A stretch of 64,000 bases of DNA. It comes from Jacaranda mimosifolia (lineage: Eukaryota > Streptophyta > Magnoliopsida > Lamiales > Bignoniaceae). Below the pieces are notes generated by a model. It did no database searches. It saw only the letters and a list, made by a program, of their open reading frames with translations, and was not told the origin of the DNA. The DNA lies in contig CM032123.1 in the NCBI GenBank assembly GCA_018894105.1, positions 2,977,001-3,041,000 on the forward strand, in the 5' to 3' direction. Positions 22,337 to 34,424 of this stretch are shown in pieces (position 1 is the stretch's first letter; each line of letters begins with the position of its first letter). Position numbers and translations under genes: made by a program.

Positions 22337-25300
22337 ATGAGTATTCTTCTGCGGCGTTGGTACAAATCATCTTCGATTTTACCATCCAAAATGACGGAGG
22401 AAATAGCTTCACCCGCCGCCGCGACGAAGAGACGCTCCCTGTGGCCCTCCGTGCTCCGCTGGATACCCACTTCCACCGACCACATCATCGAGGCCGAAAA
22501 ACGCCTCCTCTCTCTCGTCAAGTAATGAGAACTTCAGAAGTCCCTAATTTGTTGTTTTTAATTTAATTTGAGTTCTAAAGTTCGAGCTAATTGGTCGTTT
22601 CGTAGGACTCCGTATCAGCAAGAGCAGGTTAATATTGGGTCGGGTCCACCGGGTTCGAAAACCCGGTGGTTTCGGTCAGCGAGCGATGAACCGAGGTTTA
22701 TCAATACGGTGACGTTTGATGGCAAGGAGGGGTCACCGACGCTAGTGATGGTGCATGGATATGCGGCTTCTCAAGGCTTCTTTTTCCGTAACTTTGATGC
22801 GCTTGCTGCGCATTTCAAAGTCATTGCAATTGATCAGCTCGGGTAGGTGTGGTATCGTTTTCTGATAGTTTCTTGATCTAATGGTGTTTTCCGTATATGG
22901 TTTACTTGGAATCATTAACTTATAGTCGGCGCTGCAAAAATCTATGCTTTTGCGTTTCGATTTGATTTTTATCTCTTATCTCAGTAATTGGATAATTGGA
23001 ACAATTTACATTTCCTAGTTATCTTGGAGGTTGTGATTATGATAATGCATAATTTTTTTCTCAAATTTTAGGAGAAACCCTCTTTTAACTTAAAGAAAGT
23101 AATAAATTATTATATGGGAAACACTTGATTTTCTTAGTCTGAGTTTTCTATTGATATTTCATCCTTTGCTTGTGGAAGAAAATTAGAAAAGTGAAACAAG
23201 CAATCTTTAGGGAAGAAGAATAATGGCATAGTAAAAAGTTTTGCAGCGACTTATATTTTTACCTACTCTTTTGTGCAGTTGGGGTGGATCCAGCAGGCCT
23301 GATTTCACATGTAAAAGCACTGAAGGTTAGTTATTTTAATGTTAAATTAGTCTCTCAAATATGTGATAATTACTCATTTCAGTTTTGGTATGTATATTAA
23401 GTTTGACAGACTAAGTTCGTTGATCTTCATTTATAATTTATCCAGCTAGCTTCATCTTTAAGATCATCAACATGTCATTTTTGATATCTGCTCTAATTTT
23501 GTGATGCAGAAACTGAGGCATGGTTCATTGATTCCTTCGAGGAATGGCGTAAAGCAAAAAACCTTAGCAACTTCATTTTACTTGGACATTCGTTCGGAGG
23601 ATATGTGGCTGCTAAATATGCACTCAAGGTAGATGAGTATTTATTGTTCTCTGGTTTCATAGACCTATTGCTGGTAATAATATCTGTCAATGGAAGTGAT
23701 TACTTTCCTGTTGTTGAAATCACCTATGAATATATGATGCTCCTTTTCAGCATCCCGAGCATATTCAGCAGTTGATTTTAGTAGGACCTGCTGGATTTTC
23801 TTCAGAAACAGAGCATATGTCTGAGCAGCTTAGTCAATTTAGAGCAACATGGAAAGGGGCCATTCTGAATCATCTATGGGAGTCTAACTTTACTCCGCAG
23901 AAGATAATAAGGTACTTACTATTTTGGTTAACCTGGCATAATTCATGTGCTAGAATTGTATAACCTTTATGGTTTTCCAATTCTGGAGCTTGCTTTATTT
24001 GTTCTAGTTTTACTGAGTTCATCAATTGGCTTTGGGTCATGATTGATATTGATAGCATTTACACCAACCAAGGAACCTTGTGAGTGGAGTTGCAGAAATT
24101 TGTATTGTTATGTTAACTTAGCAACAGGAAGGATATATTTGTCTTCTAGATGGAGCTTCCTTAACATCTTAGAGAGCTAGGTAGCAAATTCACCACTTGA
24201 GGATGCTGCATTGGTGCTACGGTTACTGACTGACTACTTTAGAGGGGGAGGACCGCGCTGAGATTGTCTTCGAATATTTAAATTGTGTGATGAAAATGGA
24301 TAAATCATACTTTAACAAATGGTAGGAAATCCTCTGTCAGGTTGCCATTTTCAATGGAAATCTATCAGGGTGTTTGGTTTCATTTCCAAGCCCCCTTTTC
24401 ATTTTCATGTGGGAATGGAAATTGAAAACACACACTTTTTCATAACTTTTTTTAGAAAAAGTACACATTTTCTTCTCAAAATCCATTTTTAAACCTACTC
24501 TATCATTCTATTATACATCAATCAAATTCAAATTTGATTTGACATAAAGTTATCCACTATCATTTTTAAATTAATAAAATATACATATATTTTAAAAAAT
24601 AAATCTTTTTAAACATAAAAAATATAAATTAACTTACTTTTCAATCCTACAACCTATTATAATCATTACTTTCCAATATTTCATCCAAATTCAATTTCTA
24701 TTTAACTAATTTTTCAACTTTTAGAAATGATTGGAAATGGAAATGGCCTTTGGAAATAAAACCAAACAGGCTGTATGTTTTTGACAGCATAGAACAGATA
24801 AGGATATAGATTGTGATGACCGTCTAGTCTTGGGAGTTTTCCATTGCATGCACATGCACATGTGCCAATTTGGAGAAAGCAGGGATGAAGTGGAGTTGCT
24901 GATAAGGAGAGATGCAGATCTTGAGAGGGAGGGGATTGGGGAGGAGACATGAAGAAGGATGTGACCATCTTTATCATTTGGTAGGAAGAAAGCAAGGAAA
25001 GATGGAGTAATGTGGCAATGCACCTGTGATTGAGTTTGTTATCAGGGTCTCATATTACTTAACTGAACATTTTCACAGCCCACACACATAATACATCAAT
25101 TTAACTCATAGCAGTCCCGGGAAATAACTGTATTAATTGCTTGTTCAAAATATGTTGTTGTAATTTCTTTAATTCTTATTTGTTATTTTGTATTTGTTTA
25201 AGCAATTTGCACTTTCAAAAATCTTAAGATTTTTCATTCTATCATTCCCCCATGGTGACTTGCGTACAGAGTCATAACTACTCCATGTTTTTCCTATGTT

Positions 25301-27129
25301 GCAATTGTGATGCTTCTTCATATTGAAGTTGCTGAAAAATGTCCTCCCTGTTCTTGTGCGTTTTGTCTTTTTCTATTTTTCTACACCACCGCACCCCCCC
25401 CCCCCACCCCGCCTGCGCTCTTCTAGTTTCAAGTTATGGCTAGGGAACCTGTTGCGTGTTACAATCTGTTGCAACCCATTATGATGTTGGAAATATGTTT
25501 TTCTTTTTGGATTTGATTCACATTATTTAATAATGCAGGGGTTTAGGTCCTTGGGGTCCAGGTCTGGTTCGCAGATATACAAGTGCTAGATTTGGCACAT
25601 ATTCGGATGGAAATGTGTTGACTGAGGATGAATCTGGATTACTTACAGGTAGCTTGTGATTAACTTGTTTAGTTTCCTTTTATCCCTAATTATGATCTAA
25701 TCTTGGGCTATTTCTTTTTTGCTGAAGATTATGTATATCATACTCTGGCGGCTAAAGCTAGTGGAGAGTTGTGCTTAAAACATATATTCTCCTTTGGGGC
25801 CTTTACTCGGAGCCCTCTTTTACATTGGTGAGTTGCTTCATGCCTGCTGTGGTTTCCAATTAACTGGGAAATTATGCTTTAGAGTATTGCCATTAGGATC
25901 TTAATTGTCAAGGTTAAAAATCTGTTACCTCCCCCAATCAATTTTGTTCTGTGGAAGCATACTTTTTGACATTAATGTAGCATAACCTCGGGGCTTATAG
26001 ATTTCAAGTGAAATTATGGGTTAAAAAGAGGACTTGGGGAAAAATAAGAAACCAACACTAGGGCCTTTAGTGATTGTTGCAAGTGATACCTAAAGCAGTA
26101 AAACTAATGCTTTAAAGATATATTTAAGCTATTAGGCTTCTAATCATGGGTTTGGAATGGAACCATCAATTCTATGGAACTATTGAATTGCAATGCTTTA
26201 ACAAGCTTTCCAAAGGCCTTTTGTTGCGTCATTGCCTGCATAGAAAATATGCATCTCAGACTGGAAATTTAAAAACTACACATTCAACATGCTCATCTTT
26301 TAGCTTATGTAAATGTTAGTGACAAACAGTTCATTATCAAGTATTATTTTTAAGATTGATTGATAGAATTTCTGCTCAATTGAAATTCATAACTTATTTT
26401 CACTAGCTGTGTCCTGAAAATAAATGGAAAGAACAAGTTACTGTCACTTTTTCGCCAAATAAGCTCCACAATGGCTTTCACATTCTTTTCATTTATCTAT
26501 TGGATGAACAAGATGATGTTCTTACATGATGAGTTTGCTCGCAATTAGTTCATTCTGGTCTCATTGATCCACATCATGAACTTCAAAAATAGCACGACTA
26601 CATAGTTAACTTCTAGGAAATTGGTGGGATGAGATGTACCAACAAAATCTTGCCAAATTTCATTCTCAACTGGAAACACTGGGAACAAGTTGCAGTATGT
26701 GGTAACAGTCTAATGTATTCTGGTTGCAGTGCATCTGATTGGAAGGTGCCAACAACATTCATATACGGTTTCCAGGATTGGATGAATTACCAAGGAGCAC
26801 AAGAAGCTCGCAAGAATATGAAGGTTCCATGCGAGATTATAAGGGTTCCTCAGGTTTCTCTCTCTCTCTTCCTCCGCCATGTCACATATATAAATAGAGA
26901 TCGACAATTAAACTTTCCCTTTATCCACAGCCAATAATCCAAAATTGGTTTTTTTGCTATTTGACTTTTGCAAGATGAAATACTTCCTTGCCTATAATTG
27001 CAGGGTGGCCATTTTGTATTCGTAGACAACCCATCTGCTTTCCATTCTGCTGTATTTTATGCTTGCCGCAAGTTTTTATCACCTGACCAGCACCATAACG
27101 CTCTGCCGGAAGGCCTGGAATCAGTCTAA
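22337..27129 (+). CDS. CGI-58: CGI-58/ABHD5-like lysophospholipid acyltransferase (alpha/beta hydrolase)
   Basis: Homologue of Arabidopsis At4g24160, reported to have lysophosphatidate acyltransferase and lipase activity and to act in lipid homeostasis. Nine exons, 22337-22521, 22606-22842, 23279-23325, 23510-23628, 23751-23911, 25539-25648, 25728-25827, 26730-26853 and 27004-27129, join in frame into 402 residues. The oxyanion region is VMVHGY, the nucleophile is S184 in GHSFGG, and the acyltransferase motif HX4D is H364-D369 in GGHFVFVDNP. An internal ATG at 22391 (MTEEIAS) matches the family start and has the better context (A at -3), which would give 384 residues; the extra 18 residues are R/K/S-rich. 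Intron 5 (1.6 kb) holds a MITE. Confidence 0.93.
24364..24774. mobile_element. MITE in intron 5 of the hydrolase gene
   Basis: The left end reads atcagggtgtttggtttcat; the complement of the right end reads tacagcctgtttggttttat. The interior is AT-rich with no coding capacity. The end type (GTTTGGTTT) is like the Tourist-like elements elsewhere in the window, but a clean target duplication is not visible. It is transcribed as part of the intron. Confidence 0.55.
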
Positions 27130-28552
27130 AGGAAAGAGTTTTTGTGTCTCAATACTATTTGACAAATCAATACAGTAAGTAGCCATTATTTACTCTGGAA
27201 AATGAATAAAAGAAGTATCTTTTGATTCATTTATGTCTACTACATACACAGACATGCCACGTATTCCTTTTTTAACACTTGATTTTTTTTATTTGTAGAT
27301 ATATAATTATTTGTAAAATTCATAGGGAAAAACTTTCAATTAGCTTAATCTTTTGTCTTCCTAATGACTCCTTTTATTCTCTATGTGCATTAGAATTATG
27401 CTGTATATCTGTATGATTATTGTTTCAATAAATCAAGAAATAGTAACAATAAAAGATGCATTTTTACCGCTGGTAAAATTTATATATTAGAAAGGAAAGA
27501 AGATAGTTACGTTGATACTGATAAATCGCTTTCTATGAATTTACTGTGTTATTAAATCTGTCCCCATCTCCCCACCCACAGACCACAGTCCCTTAGTCAC
27601 AAGACTCTGTTATTCCACTATTTGCAGCTCTGCATGATACAGTTGCATCTTTTTCTGTCATTATTGATGTTGTTGCCTTGTTAGTACTTTAAAGGAGTGT
27701 TTGGTGGAAGGAAAAACTGGATATGTTTGGGGGGGGGGGGGGGGGGGGGGGGGAGGGGGTGAGTAGGAAAATTCGAAAATAAGGATTAGTACTATGTCAA
27801 TGTGTAGTTGAATTTTGATAAAGTAATGAAGGATAAGATGCTGTCATTTGAATCTTTTGCACGTGAAAAAAGTAATTTGTTTTCTGTTTTCTTCACTAAA
27901 ATTTTAAGAACCAAACATCAAAATAAAATATCTGCTGCACATTTTTCTTGGAGCTCCAAATCTTCACATGATCATTCAAGATAACAATAAATTTATCTTT
28001 ATTTGTTTAAGAATTTTATTTATGTCACTTGATATTTTTTCCAACGGGGTGATAATTTTCTATGCATAACATAACATGCATCAATATGATTTTATTGAAT
28101 TTGAGTTGCGAGTTATTGGGTTGGCATGATAAAAAAATTCAAATTTTTTAGTTAAGTTTGAATTCAGTTTTTAATTACCTCTCTGACAAAAGACTCAAAA
28201 GAGTAAAGATCCAAATCATTAAACCTCCAAAGTCCTAAGTTCGTTGGTCCCTATTTTTTAATTTATTTTTTAGTTTGTAATTGACTTATTGTTTTAGTTG
28301 TGATATGGTTTGTTAATGCCATTTTTAAACAATGTTATAACAAGTTTGTTGGACAAAATAAAGTAGAATTTTTTTAGATAAACTAATAGGTGTAAAAAAT
28401 TTATATTATAACAAGTTGATATGGAGTGAGTTGTAAGTTGCTTGGTGAGTTATGAAAGTTTTGTTCAACATGGGTTGACAGAAAAACTTTTAAGTTATAC
28501 TAATATTAAGGTTTATTGAGTTGAATATTGTCCGGGTTGTGCAATACCGTTT
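27130..28552. other. Hydrolase 3' flank and intergenic DNA with a G25 run
   Basis: No further gene. A run of 25 G (27729-27753), followed after one A by five more G, could form a G-quadruplex and may vary in length. The rest is AT-rich and unassigned. Confidence 0.45.
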
Positions 28553-28821
28553 GGGCTAGTTTGGTTGGGATGATAAAATGAGATATAATATTTTTATCCC
28601 ACCTTATCATTCATTTGGTTGGAGTGGCAATAAACACTCAAATTTGTATGAATATCAAAAGTCTGTGTTTATATGTGTAATTTTCATGATAAATTAACGT
28701 GTCACTCCCTATGAGTTTATTTATCATGCCAGTCAAACTATAACACAATAATAAATTTTTTTATAAATTATTACATGATAAATAATCATGAGACAATTTA
28801 AAAATTCAACTAAACTAGCCC
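28553..28821. mobile_element. MITE, 269 bp
   Basis: The ends are inverted repeats: GGGCTAGTTTGGTTG at the left, and the complement of the right end is GGGCTAGTTTAGTTG. The interior is AT-rich and non-coding. Flanks are TTT and TTA, so the target duplication is not exact. Confidence 0.6.
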
Positions 28822-28866
28822 TTAATCTACACTATATGAATTTATCTGGTTTTACACGACTGCAAT

Positions 28867-29563
28867 CAATGTTTTCAAAATCGGACTAGATAAAGAACCG
28901 GCGATGTTACTGGTTCAACCAATATGACGTCATAATGTTGTAATAATTATGTTTAATTTTATAAAGATATATAATATTTTAATATTAACAAAAACTAAAA
29001 CTTTTAATGATATAGAAAGAATATCATTTGAAAAAAATTCAGCCTACTTATTTTTAAATACGTTTTTTAGAAGAAAAAAAAATTATCTCACAATTAGTTA
29101 ACTATAAATAAATAAAAAATAATATTTCATATTAATTTAAGTAATAATTCATTTATGCTTCAACTCCAAGTGACAATAATTTTTTTTAAGCTAAATATTC
29201 AACATAATCTAAGAGAGATCAAACAAAATAAGACAACAAATTAAATAAAAGTATTTATATATAACATTTACTTTATTAAATTTCAAGAAAATAAATTCAT
29301 ATTTCAAAAAGTTACATGTCCAAAATCTTTAATTATCATCTTTCAACTTGTAATTTTTTTTTTACATTTTTCATTTTTTTAAAAATAATTTTTAAATTTT
29401 CAAAAAAAAAAAGAAAGAAAAATAAGTGAACAGGTAAAAAACTAGTATTTTTGATCGATTTTGACCTGTCTGACCGATCATTGATTTTTATGCTTGAACC
29501 GGACCGACTTGGTCTCTGATCACCTATCAAACCAGTTGATTCGGTCCGATTCTAAAATTACTG
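28867..29563 (-). mobile_element. Non-autonomous hAT-type element, copy 2
   Basis: A 697-bp element flanked by the exact 8-bp direct repeat ACTGCAAT (28859-28866 and 29564-29571). It starts CAATGTTTTCAAAATCGG and its right end is a diverged inverted version. It is the same family as 3405-4117 in the opposite orientation; shared internal words include 'ttacatgtccaaaatcttta'. No transposase. Confidence 0.8.
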
Positions 29564-29571
29564 ACTGCAAT

Positions 29572-30881
29572 CCTTAGTTCCGTTAAACCCTCTCGTCAAA
29601 TAACAATGTTAGTCTCATGTGCAACTAAATTGGATGTATAGCATCAATACTAAATATTACAAACACATCTTATTGAGACTGATGATATTACCAACGCATT
29701 TTATTGAGATCAATCAGTCTCAATCACACTTCACAAAAGCAAACAAAGTCCATATAAATTGGTAGCAAATCTCATGTCAATTATCGTTCATATCCTTCCA
29801 AACAAGTCCCTAAATCCCTCCCAATCCCACACAAGAGATCCCATAAGGAACTTGCTTGCAACCAGTAGAAGACAAGTAATGGGTCCAACGTCCGGTCAAC
29901 TGCCAAATTCCGTGAAATCTGACATAGGTTTTGTTTGGCCTACCAAAAATAAGTTAAATAGGATTACAATGAATATGAATACCAACCCCCCCCCCCCCCC
30001 CAACCCAACCCCACGCATATGCCCATTCCCAATAAAAATGCTGTCTCCCCATTTCATATTTTCAGACCCTGCCCACTGCCCTATGTAACGGCTACTTTCT
30101 TCCTCATTCTGCTTTTGAATAAATAATCCGTATGCAAAGAATATACAACCATGTGACCTTTTATTATATTTTTTGTCCTTTTATTTATTGGAGCATTTAA
30201 TTTATTTCAGGTGAGTGGAAAATCCCTCTTTGGCGGGAATCTTGAATTGCCCTACTATGTGAGATAAATAATTATAGAGGAATGGGAATGATTTTTGTCA
30301 AATTGTTCTCATGAAAAATGAAAGTGTAATGATTATAATTCATTAGTTTTTCTTTTATGAGAAACTGTTTGAAATGTAAATAAAAGTATTAAAAAAGTTT
30401 CTTTATTCGTGGTACGTATCAATCTCAATACTGACTCAAGAAACATGCCAACATTGCTTACTGGAAAGGGGACAAAAAAGATTATTGGATTGAGAGTATT
30501 ATAGTTCATGTCTTTGTTATAAGAAATTGATTAGAGAATTTCTCTAAGATATATTTTTTTTAAACTTCAAAAAAAAATAAAAAAAATGAGAGAAATGTGT
30601 TTTAGAGATGAAATTTTGGGACAATTGCTCGCGAGCAACAACCCCTTTAGTGTCAATGAGTTGAGTGCAAAGTTTGAAAATCAGAATAGAACAAGTAAAC
30701 AACCATAGCTATTGGTCATTGCCATTGCATCTACACAATGGGAAGGAAAGAATCCTATTACAAGTACGATGTTGAAGGATTGGACTACTAAGAAATTCTA
30801 AAGCACAATCATAATGATCCAAACATGGAAAGAATGCCTGAATACACACAAATGAATGAAATTCTTGGAGGGGTTTAATTT
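29572..30881. other. Intergenic DNA 3' of the receptor kinase
   Basis: No gene seen. Contains a run of 16 C at 29986-30001. The last few hundred bases before 30882 probably include the receptor-kinase 3' UTR (minus strand). Confidence 0.4.
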
Positions 30882-33800
30882 TCAGGAGGGTGAAGGAAGT
30901 GTGGTGGGATCAGCTGAGGAAGGAACTTCCGGGCCTAACCGGCACCCTTCGAGCATGAAAACAACATCAGCCATGGAAGGTCTTTCAAGAGGATCAGGCA
31001 TTGTGCAAAGCAATCCAACTTTCACTCCCAGCAAGAACTCTTCCCACTCAGATGACTCAGGATCAAGCTCGAGCAAGCCTGGCTCGAGCAATTCTGAAAC
31101 TTGGCCACTTTGTAATTGTCTTTTCACCCATTTCACAATGTCCTCATCTTGTGTGAACATCATAGGTTTTTTCCCAGTCAGTATCTCCAGCACCACAATT
31201 CCAAAACTATAGACATCCCCTTCTTTAGTCAGCTGCCCTGTTAATGCAGCTTCTGGTGCTACATAACCAAGAGTACCAACTGGGGTGGCCGAGGTGGAAG
31301 ATTCAGCGGGGGTAGTAGCTATTGTCAATTTATCCAACCCAAAATCAGAAACATGGGCTTCAAAATCAGCATCAAAGAGAACATTTTGTGGCTTCAAATC
31401 CCCATGTATTATTGAGACTGAATGCAGGTATGCTAGCCCACGAGCTATACCTAGAGCAATCAGGTGGCGCATTGGCCAATTCAGCACATGCCCTTCTTGG
31501 TGGGATGCCTCTTGAAGCAGGGTGGCTAGATTTCCATTAGGCATATAGTCGTAAACTAGAAGTCTCATATCAGGAGGGGGGCCAGCATAATAGCCACGAA
31601 GAACTGTCAGGTTACGGTGTTTAACTTTGCCTAGAGATTCAGCTTCCTTACGGAAGGTGTTCTCTATAATGGATGCATTAGGAAGGCGGCGAATGGCTAG
31701 CACCATTCCATCAACATATGTGGCTTTGAATAACAACCCATACTTCCCCCTACTTAACACATTCTCCTCATCAAATTGCCTTGTTGCTTCAACAGTTTCT
31801 GCATATGTGATCTTGTTGTTGAACATAATGAGCTTTGGAGCACCATTCTCTCCACTTCCACGTCCCCCTTGTGAACCAGGGCTAGGGCTTCGCTTCTTCT
31901 CTCCTGCCGCTCCTCTCAGCTTCTTGCGCCACCTTACAAGACTGTATATATAACCAGAGCAACACAGTAACAAGAGTAAACTCCCTGCCACAGTCACAAC
32001 TATAAAAAGAATCAATCTCTTTCTCTTCCGCCTCTTCATACTTTGGCAGTTCTTTTTCAGTGGTGCCCCACATAAATTTTGATTCATAGCATACACAGAA
32101 GGATCACTAAAACGAGAAGCCAGTGCCTCTGGAATCTCACCCTCAAGATTATTGGCGGACAAATTTAAGTGCTGCAAGGTTGAGATTAGTGAAAGACTTG
32201 CTGGAATAACACCAGTCAGATTATTTGAAGAGACATCCAATGTTGTCAAATTTGGTAGCTTTGACAATGCATCCGGAATGTGGCCGGAGATGTGATTTGA
32301 ATCCAATAATAGAATAACCAAAGAGGAACAGTTAGAAATGCTTTCTGGGATTTTACCTGTTAAACTATTCTGGCCCAGGTCAAGCCTCAGTAAATTAGAT
32401 AAATGGGAAAAACCAGCAGGAATTTCGCCAGTCAAATCATTTTCTCTGAGCTCTAAAACTTCAAGACCAGAACAATCACTCAACTCTACTGGAATTGAAC
32501 CACTTATATGATTATGAGACAGTGAAAGAACATTTAATGATCTCAGAAATCCATAAGTAGCTGGAATCTTGCCGGAGAAAGCATTTGATGAAAGATTGAG
32601 GTACTGCAAACTAGACAAGCTGCTAAAACCTTCAGGCGCACTTCCAGACAATGAATTTTCCTCCAGAGCCACAACCTGCAAACTTGGCAATCCAAAGAGC
32701 TCAATAGGCAACTCTCCCGACAAGTTTTGCTTACTCAGATCAAGAGTTGTCAGCCTGAAAAGGTCACTGATACTCGACGGAATTGCTCCCGAAAACCCAC
32801 AACCACTCATATTCAGAACCTCTAACCCTTTCAATTCACCAATGTTTACCAGCACTTGATTGGTGAATTTGTTATTGCTCAAATTTAGAGTGCTCAAACT
32901 TCTAAGCCTCATCAACTCTAGAGGCACGGTCCCGCTCAGTTTATTATCACTTAAATCCAACAATTCCAGCAAATAAAGATCACCTAAGCTCGCAGGAATG
33001 AAACCACTGAACAGATTCCCACCAAGAAATAACATTGTCAAGTTCTTCATTTCCCCTAAAAATTGGGGTATCAAACCCGAAAACCGATTTTCCCCAAGAT
33101 CAAGTACCCTTAACAACCCACATTTTGTCACAGTCTCCGGAATTTCACCATTTAATGAATTGTTCCGCACTCTAAACTCCTCCAAGATCACCAAATTCCC
33201 AATACCATCCGGCAAAAACCCGGACATCAAATTCCCAGAAATATCTAAAACTTTTAATGTCGAAAAGTTCATTAAAAAATCAGGAAACACACTATTTATC
33301 TGATTCTCGTGAAGGTTTAAAACTTCCAGCACACCAGCACACACTGCACCAGCATTATTCTCTATTCCCGTGAGCGCATTAAAACTCAAGTCAAGAATCT
33401 TGACAGTAGCATTTGATGCTGACATTTTACAAAATAAAGATGAGGGAACGACGCCGGAGAGCTGATTACGCGACAATGAGATAACTTGGAGACTTTTAAG
33501 TGAGCCCATTGTAGCCGGAACGACACCCGATAGCATATTATCCCCGGCGCTGACGTGGATGAGCGAAGAACAGTTCGATATCGCCGATGGAATCGTGCCA
33601 TAGAGTTCATTCTCATTGAGCCATAAATGCTGCAACTGCTGCAACATTCCTATCGTAGCCGGAATACCGCCGGAGAAACGGTTGAACGAGAGATTGATGA
33701 ACTGGAGCTCGTGTCTCGACGAAAAGTTAGCCGGAATATCACCGGAGAACGAGTTGGAGGAGAGGTCGAGTATCCGGAGTCTTGCCGGAAGTTCTGCGGC

Positions 33801-34271
33801 AATTTCGCCGGAGATGAGGTTGCTCGCTAGGTTTAAAACTTGGAGATTTGTGAGATTAGAGAAAAATGCGGGGGAGATTTCTCCGGCGAGTGAGTTGTTC
33901 TGCAAATAGACAGCACGTAGTAGAGTACAATCGGAGAGGGCTCGTGGGATGGAGCCGTACAGGCTGTTGGAGTGGAAGCTTAACGCGCGCAGCTGGCGCA
34001 AGTTACCAAGCTGCTCGCTGAGCCGACCGCCGAGCTGAAGGCGAGGCAGGCGGAGCTCACGCACCCTGCCGGCGTAGCACAGAATACCGCGCCAGTCACA
34101 CGGCGCGGCTGGCGTGGACCCATTCCAGCCATCCGTCGCGCCAAGCGGATCGTAGAGATTCTGTTTGAATGAAAGCAACGCTAGGATCTCGGAGTCCAGG
34201 GCGGCGCAGGGTAAGGTGGCGGTTAGGGTGGCGCAGAGCACCATAGCAAGGAGAATACTAGCCGTTGGCAT
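30882..34271 (-). CDS. LRR receptor-like kinase, MUSTACHES-LIKE (At4g36180) type
   Basis: Single-exon frame of 1129 residues. A signal peptide (about 1-25) is followed by an LRR N-cap (SEILALLSFKQNLYDPLGA, C in PCDWRGILC). An array of more than twenty 24-residue LRRs comes next, then a transmembrane helix at about 754-779 with a basic stop-transfer RWRKK. The kinase domain runs from about 833 to 1110. The sequence matches At4g36180 and its relative MUSTACHES, which acts in stomatal patterning; the role here is inferred. The kinase is atypical: the VAIK lysine position is R861 (LAIRRL), the glycine loop is SRGKYG, and the catalytic loop is HGD (956-958), while DFG (976-978) and APE are present. 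These departures are shared by the Arabidopsis protein as I recall it. Signalling by scaffold rather than catalysis is possible. Confidence 0.95.
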   Translation of the reverse strand: MPTASILLAMVLCATLTATLPCAALDSEILALLSFKQNLYDPLGATDGWNGSTPAAPCDWRGILCYAGRVRELRLPRLQLGGRLSEQLGNLRQLRALSFHSNSLYGSIPRALSDCTLLRAVYLQNNSLAGEISPAFFSNLTNLQVLNLASNLISGEIAAELPARLRILDLSSNSFSGDIPANFSSRHELQFINLSFNRFSGGIPATIGMLQQLQHLWLNENELYGTIPSAISNCSSLIHVSAGDNMLSGVVPATMGSLKSLQVISLSRNQLSGVVPSSLFCKMSASNATVKILDLSFNALTGIENNAGAVCAGVLEVLNLHENQINSVFPDFLMNFSTLKVLDISGNLMSGFLPDGIGNLVILEEFRVRNNSLNGEIPETVTKCGLLRVLDLGENRFSGLIPQFLGEMKNLTMLFLGGNLFSGFIPASLGDLYLLELLDLSDNKLSGTVPLELMRLRSLSTLNLSNNKFTNQVLVNIGELKGLEVLNMSGCGFSGAIPSSISDLFRLTTLDLSKQNLSGELPIELFGLPSLQVVALEENSLSGSAPEGFSSLSSLQYLNLSSNAFSGKIPATYGFLRSLNVLSLSHNHISGSIPVELSDCSGLEVLELRENDLTGEIPAGFSHLSNLLRLDLGQNSLTGKIPESISNCSSLVILLLDSNHISGHIPDALSKLPNLTTLDVSSNNLTGVIPASLSLISTLQHLNLSANNLEGEIPEALASRFSDPSVYAMNQNLCGAPLKKNCQSMKRRKRKRLILFIVVTVAGSLLLLLCCSGYIYSLVRWRKKLRGAAGEKKRSPSPGSQGGRGSGENGAPKLIMFNNKITYAETVEATRQFDEENVLSRGKYGLLFKATYVDGMVLAIRRLPNASIIENTFRKEAESLGKVKHRNLTVLRGYYAGPPPDMRLLVYDYMPNGNLATLLQEASHQEGHVLNWPMRHLIALGIARGLAYLHSVSIIHGDLKPQNVLFDADFEAHVSDFGLDKLTIATTPAESSTSATPVGTLGYVAPEAALTGQLTKEGDVYSFGIVVLEILTGKKPMMFTQDEDIVKWVKRQLQSGQVSELLEPGLLELDPESSEWEEFLLGVKVGLLCTMPDPLERPSMADVVFMLEGCRLGPEVPSSADPTTLPSPS

Positions 34272-34414
34272 GGGAAGAAATGAAAAATGCGTTATTTGGA
34301 GGTGAGGTAGTGGGAGTGCGCAAAGGGAGCGTATGGTAGCAACAGAGAGGGAGTCGAAAAGACAAACTCCATATGTTTCGCCAGTGCGAGGAGTTGTTTT
34401 GTGTGATATATCGC

Positions 34415-34424
34415 ATTTTATATA
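34415..34424 (-). promoter_or_regulatory. Probable TATA box of the receptor kinase
   Basis: The minus strand reads TATATAAAAT about 145 bp upstream of the ATG at 34271. A start site about 30 bp downstream would give a leader of about 115 bases. No other good TATA candidate lies closer. Confidence 0.5.

Noticed and set aside
31285..33909. Several plus-strand frames opposite the receptor kinase
   Set aside because: Shadow frames of the LRR repeats and kinase on the minus strand.
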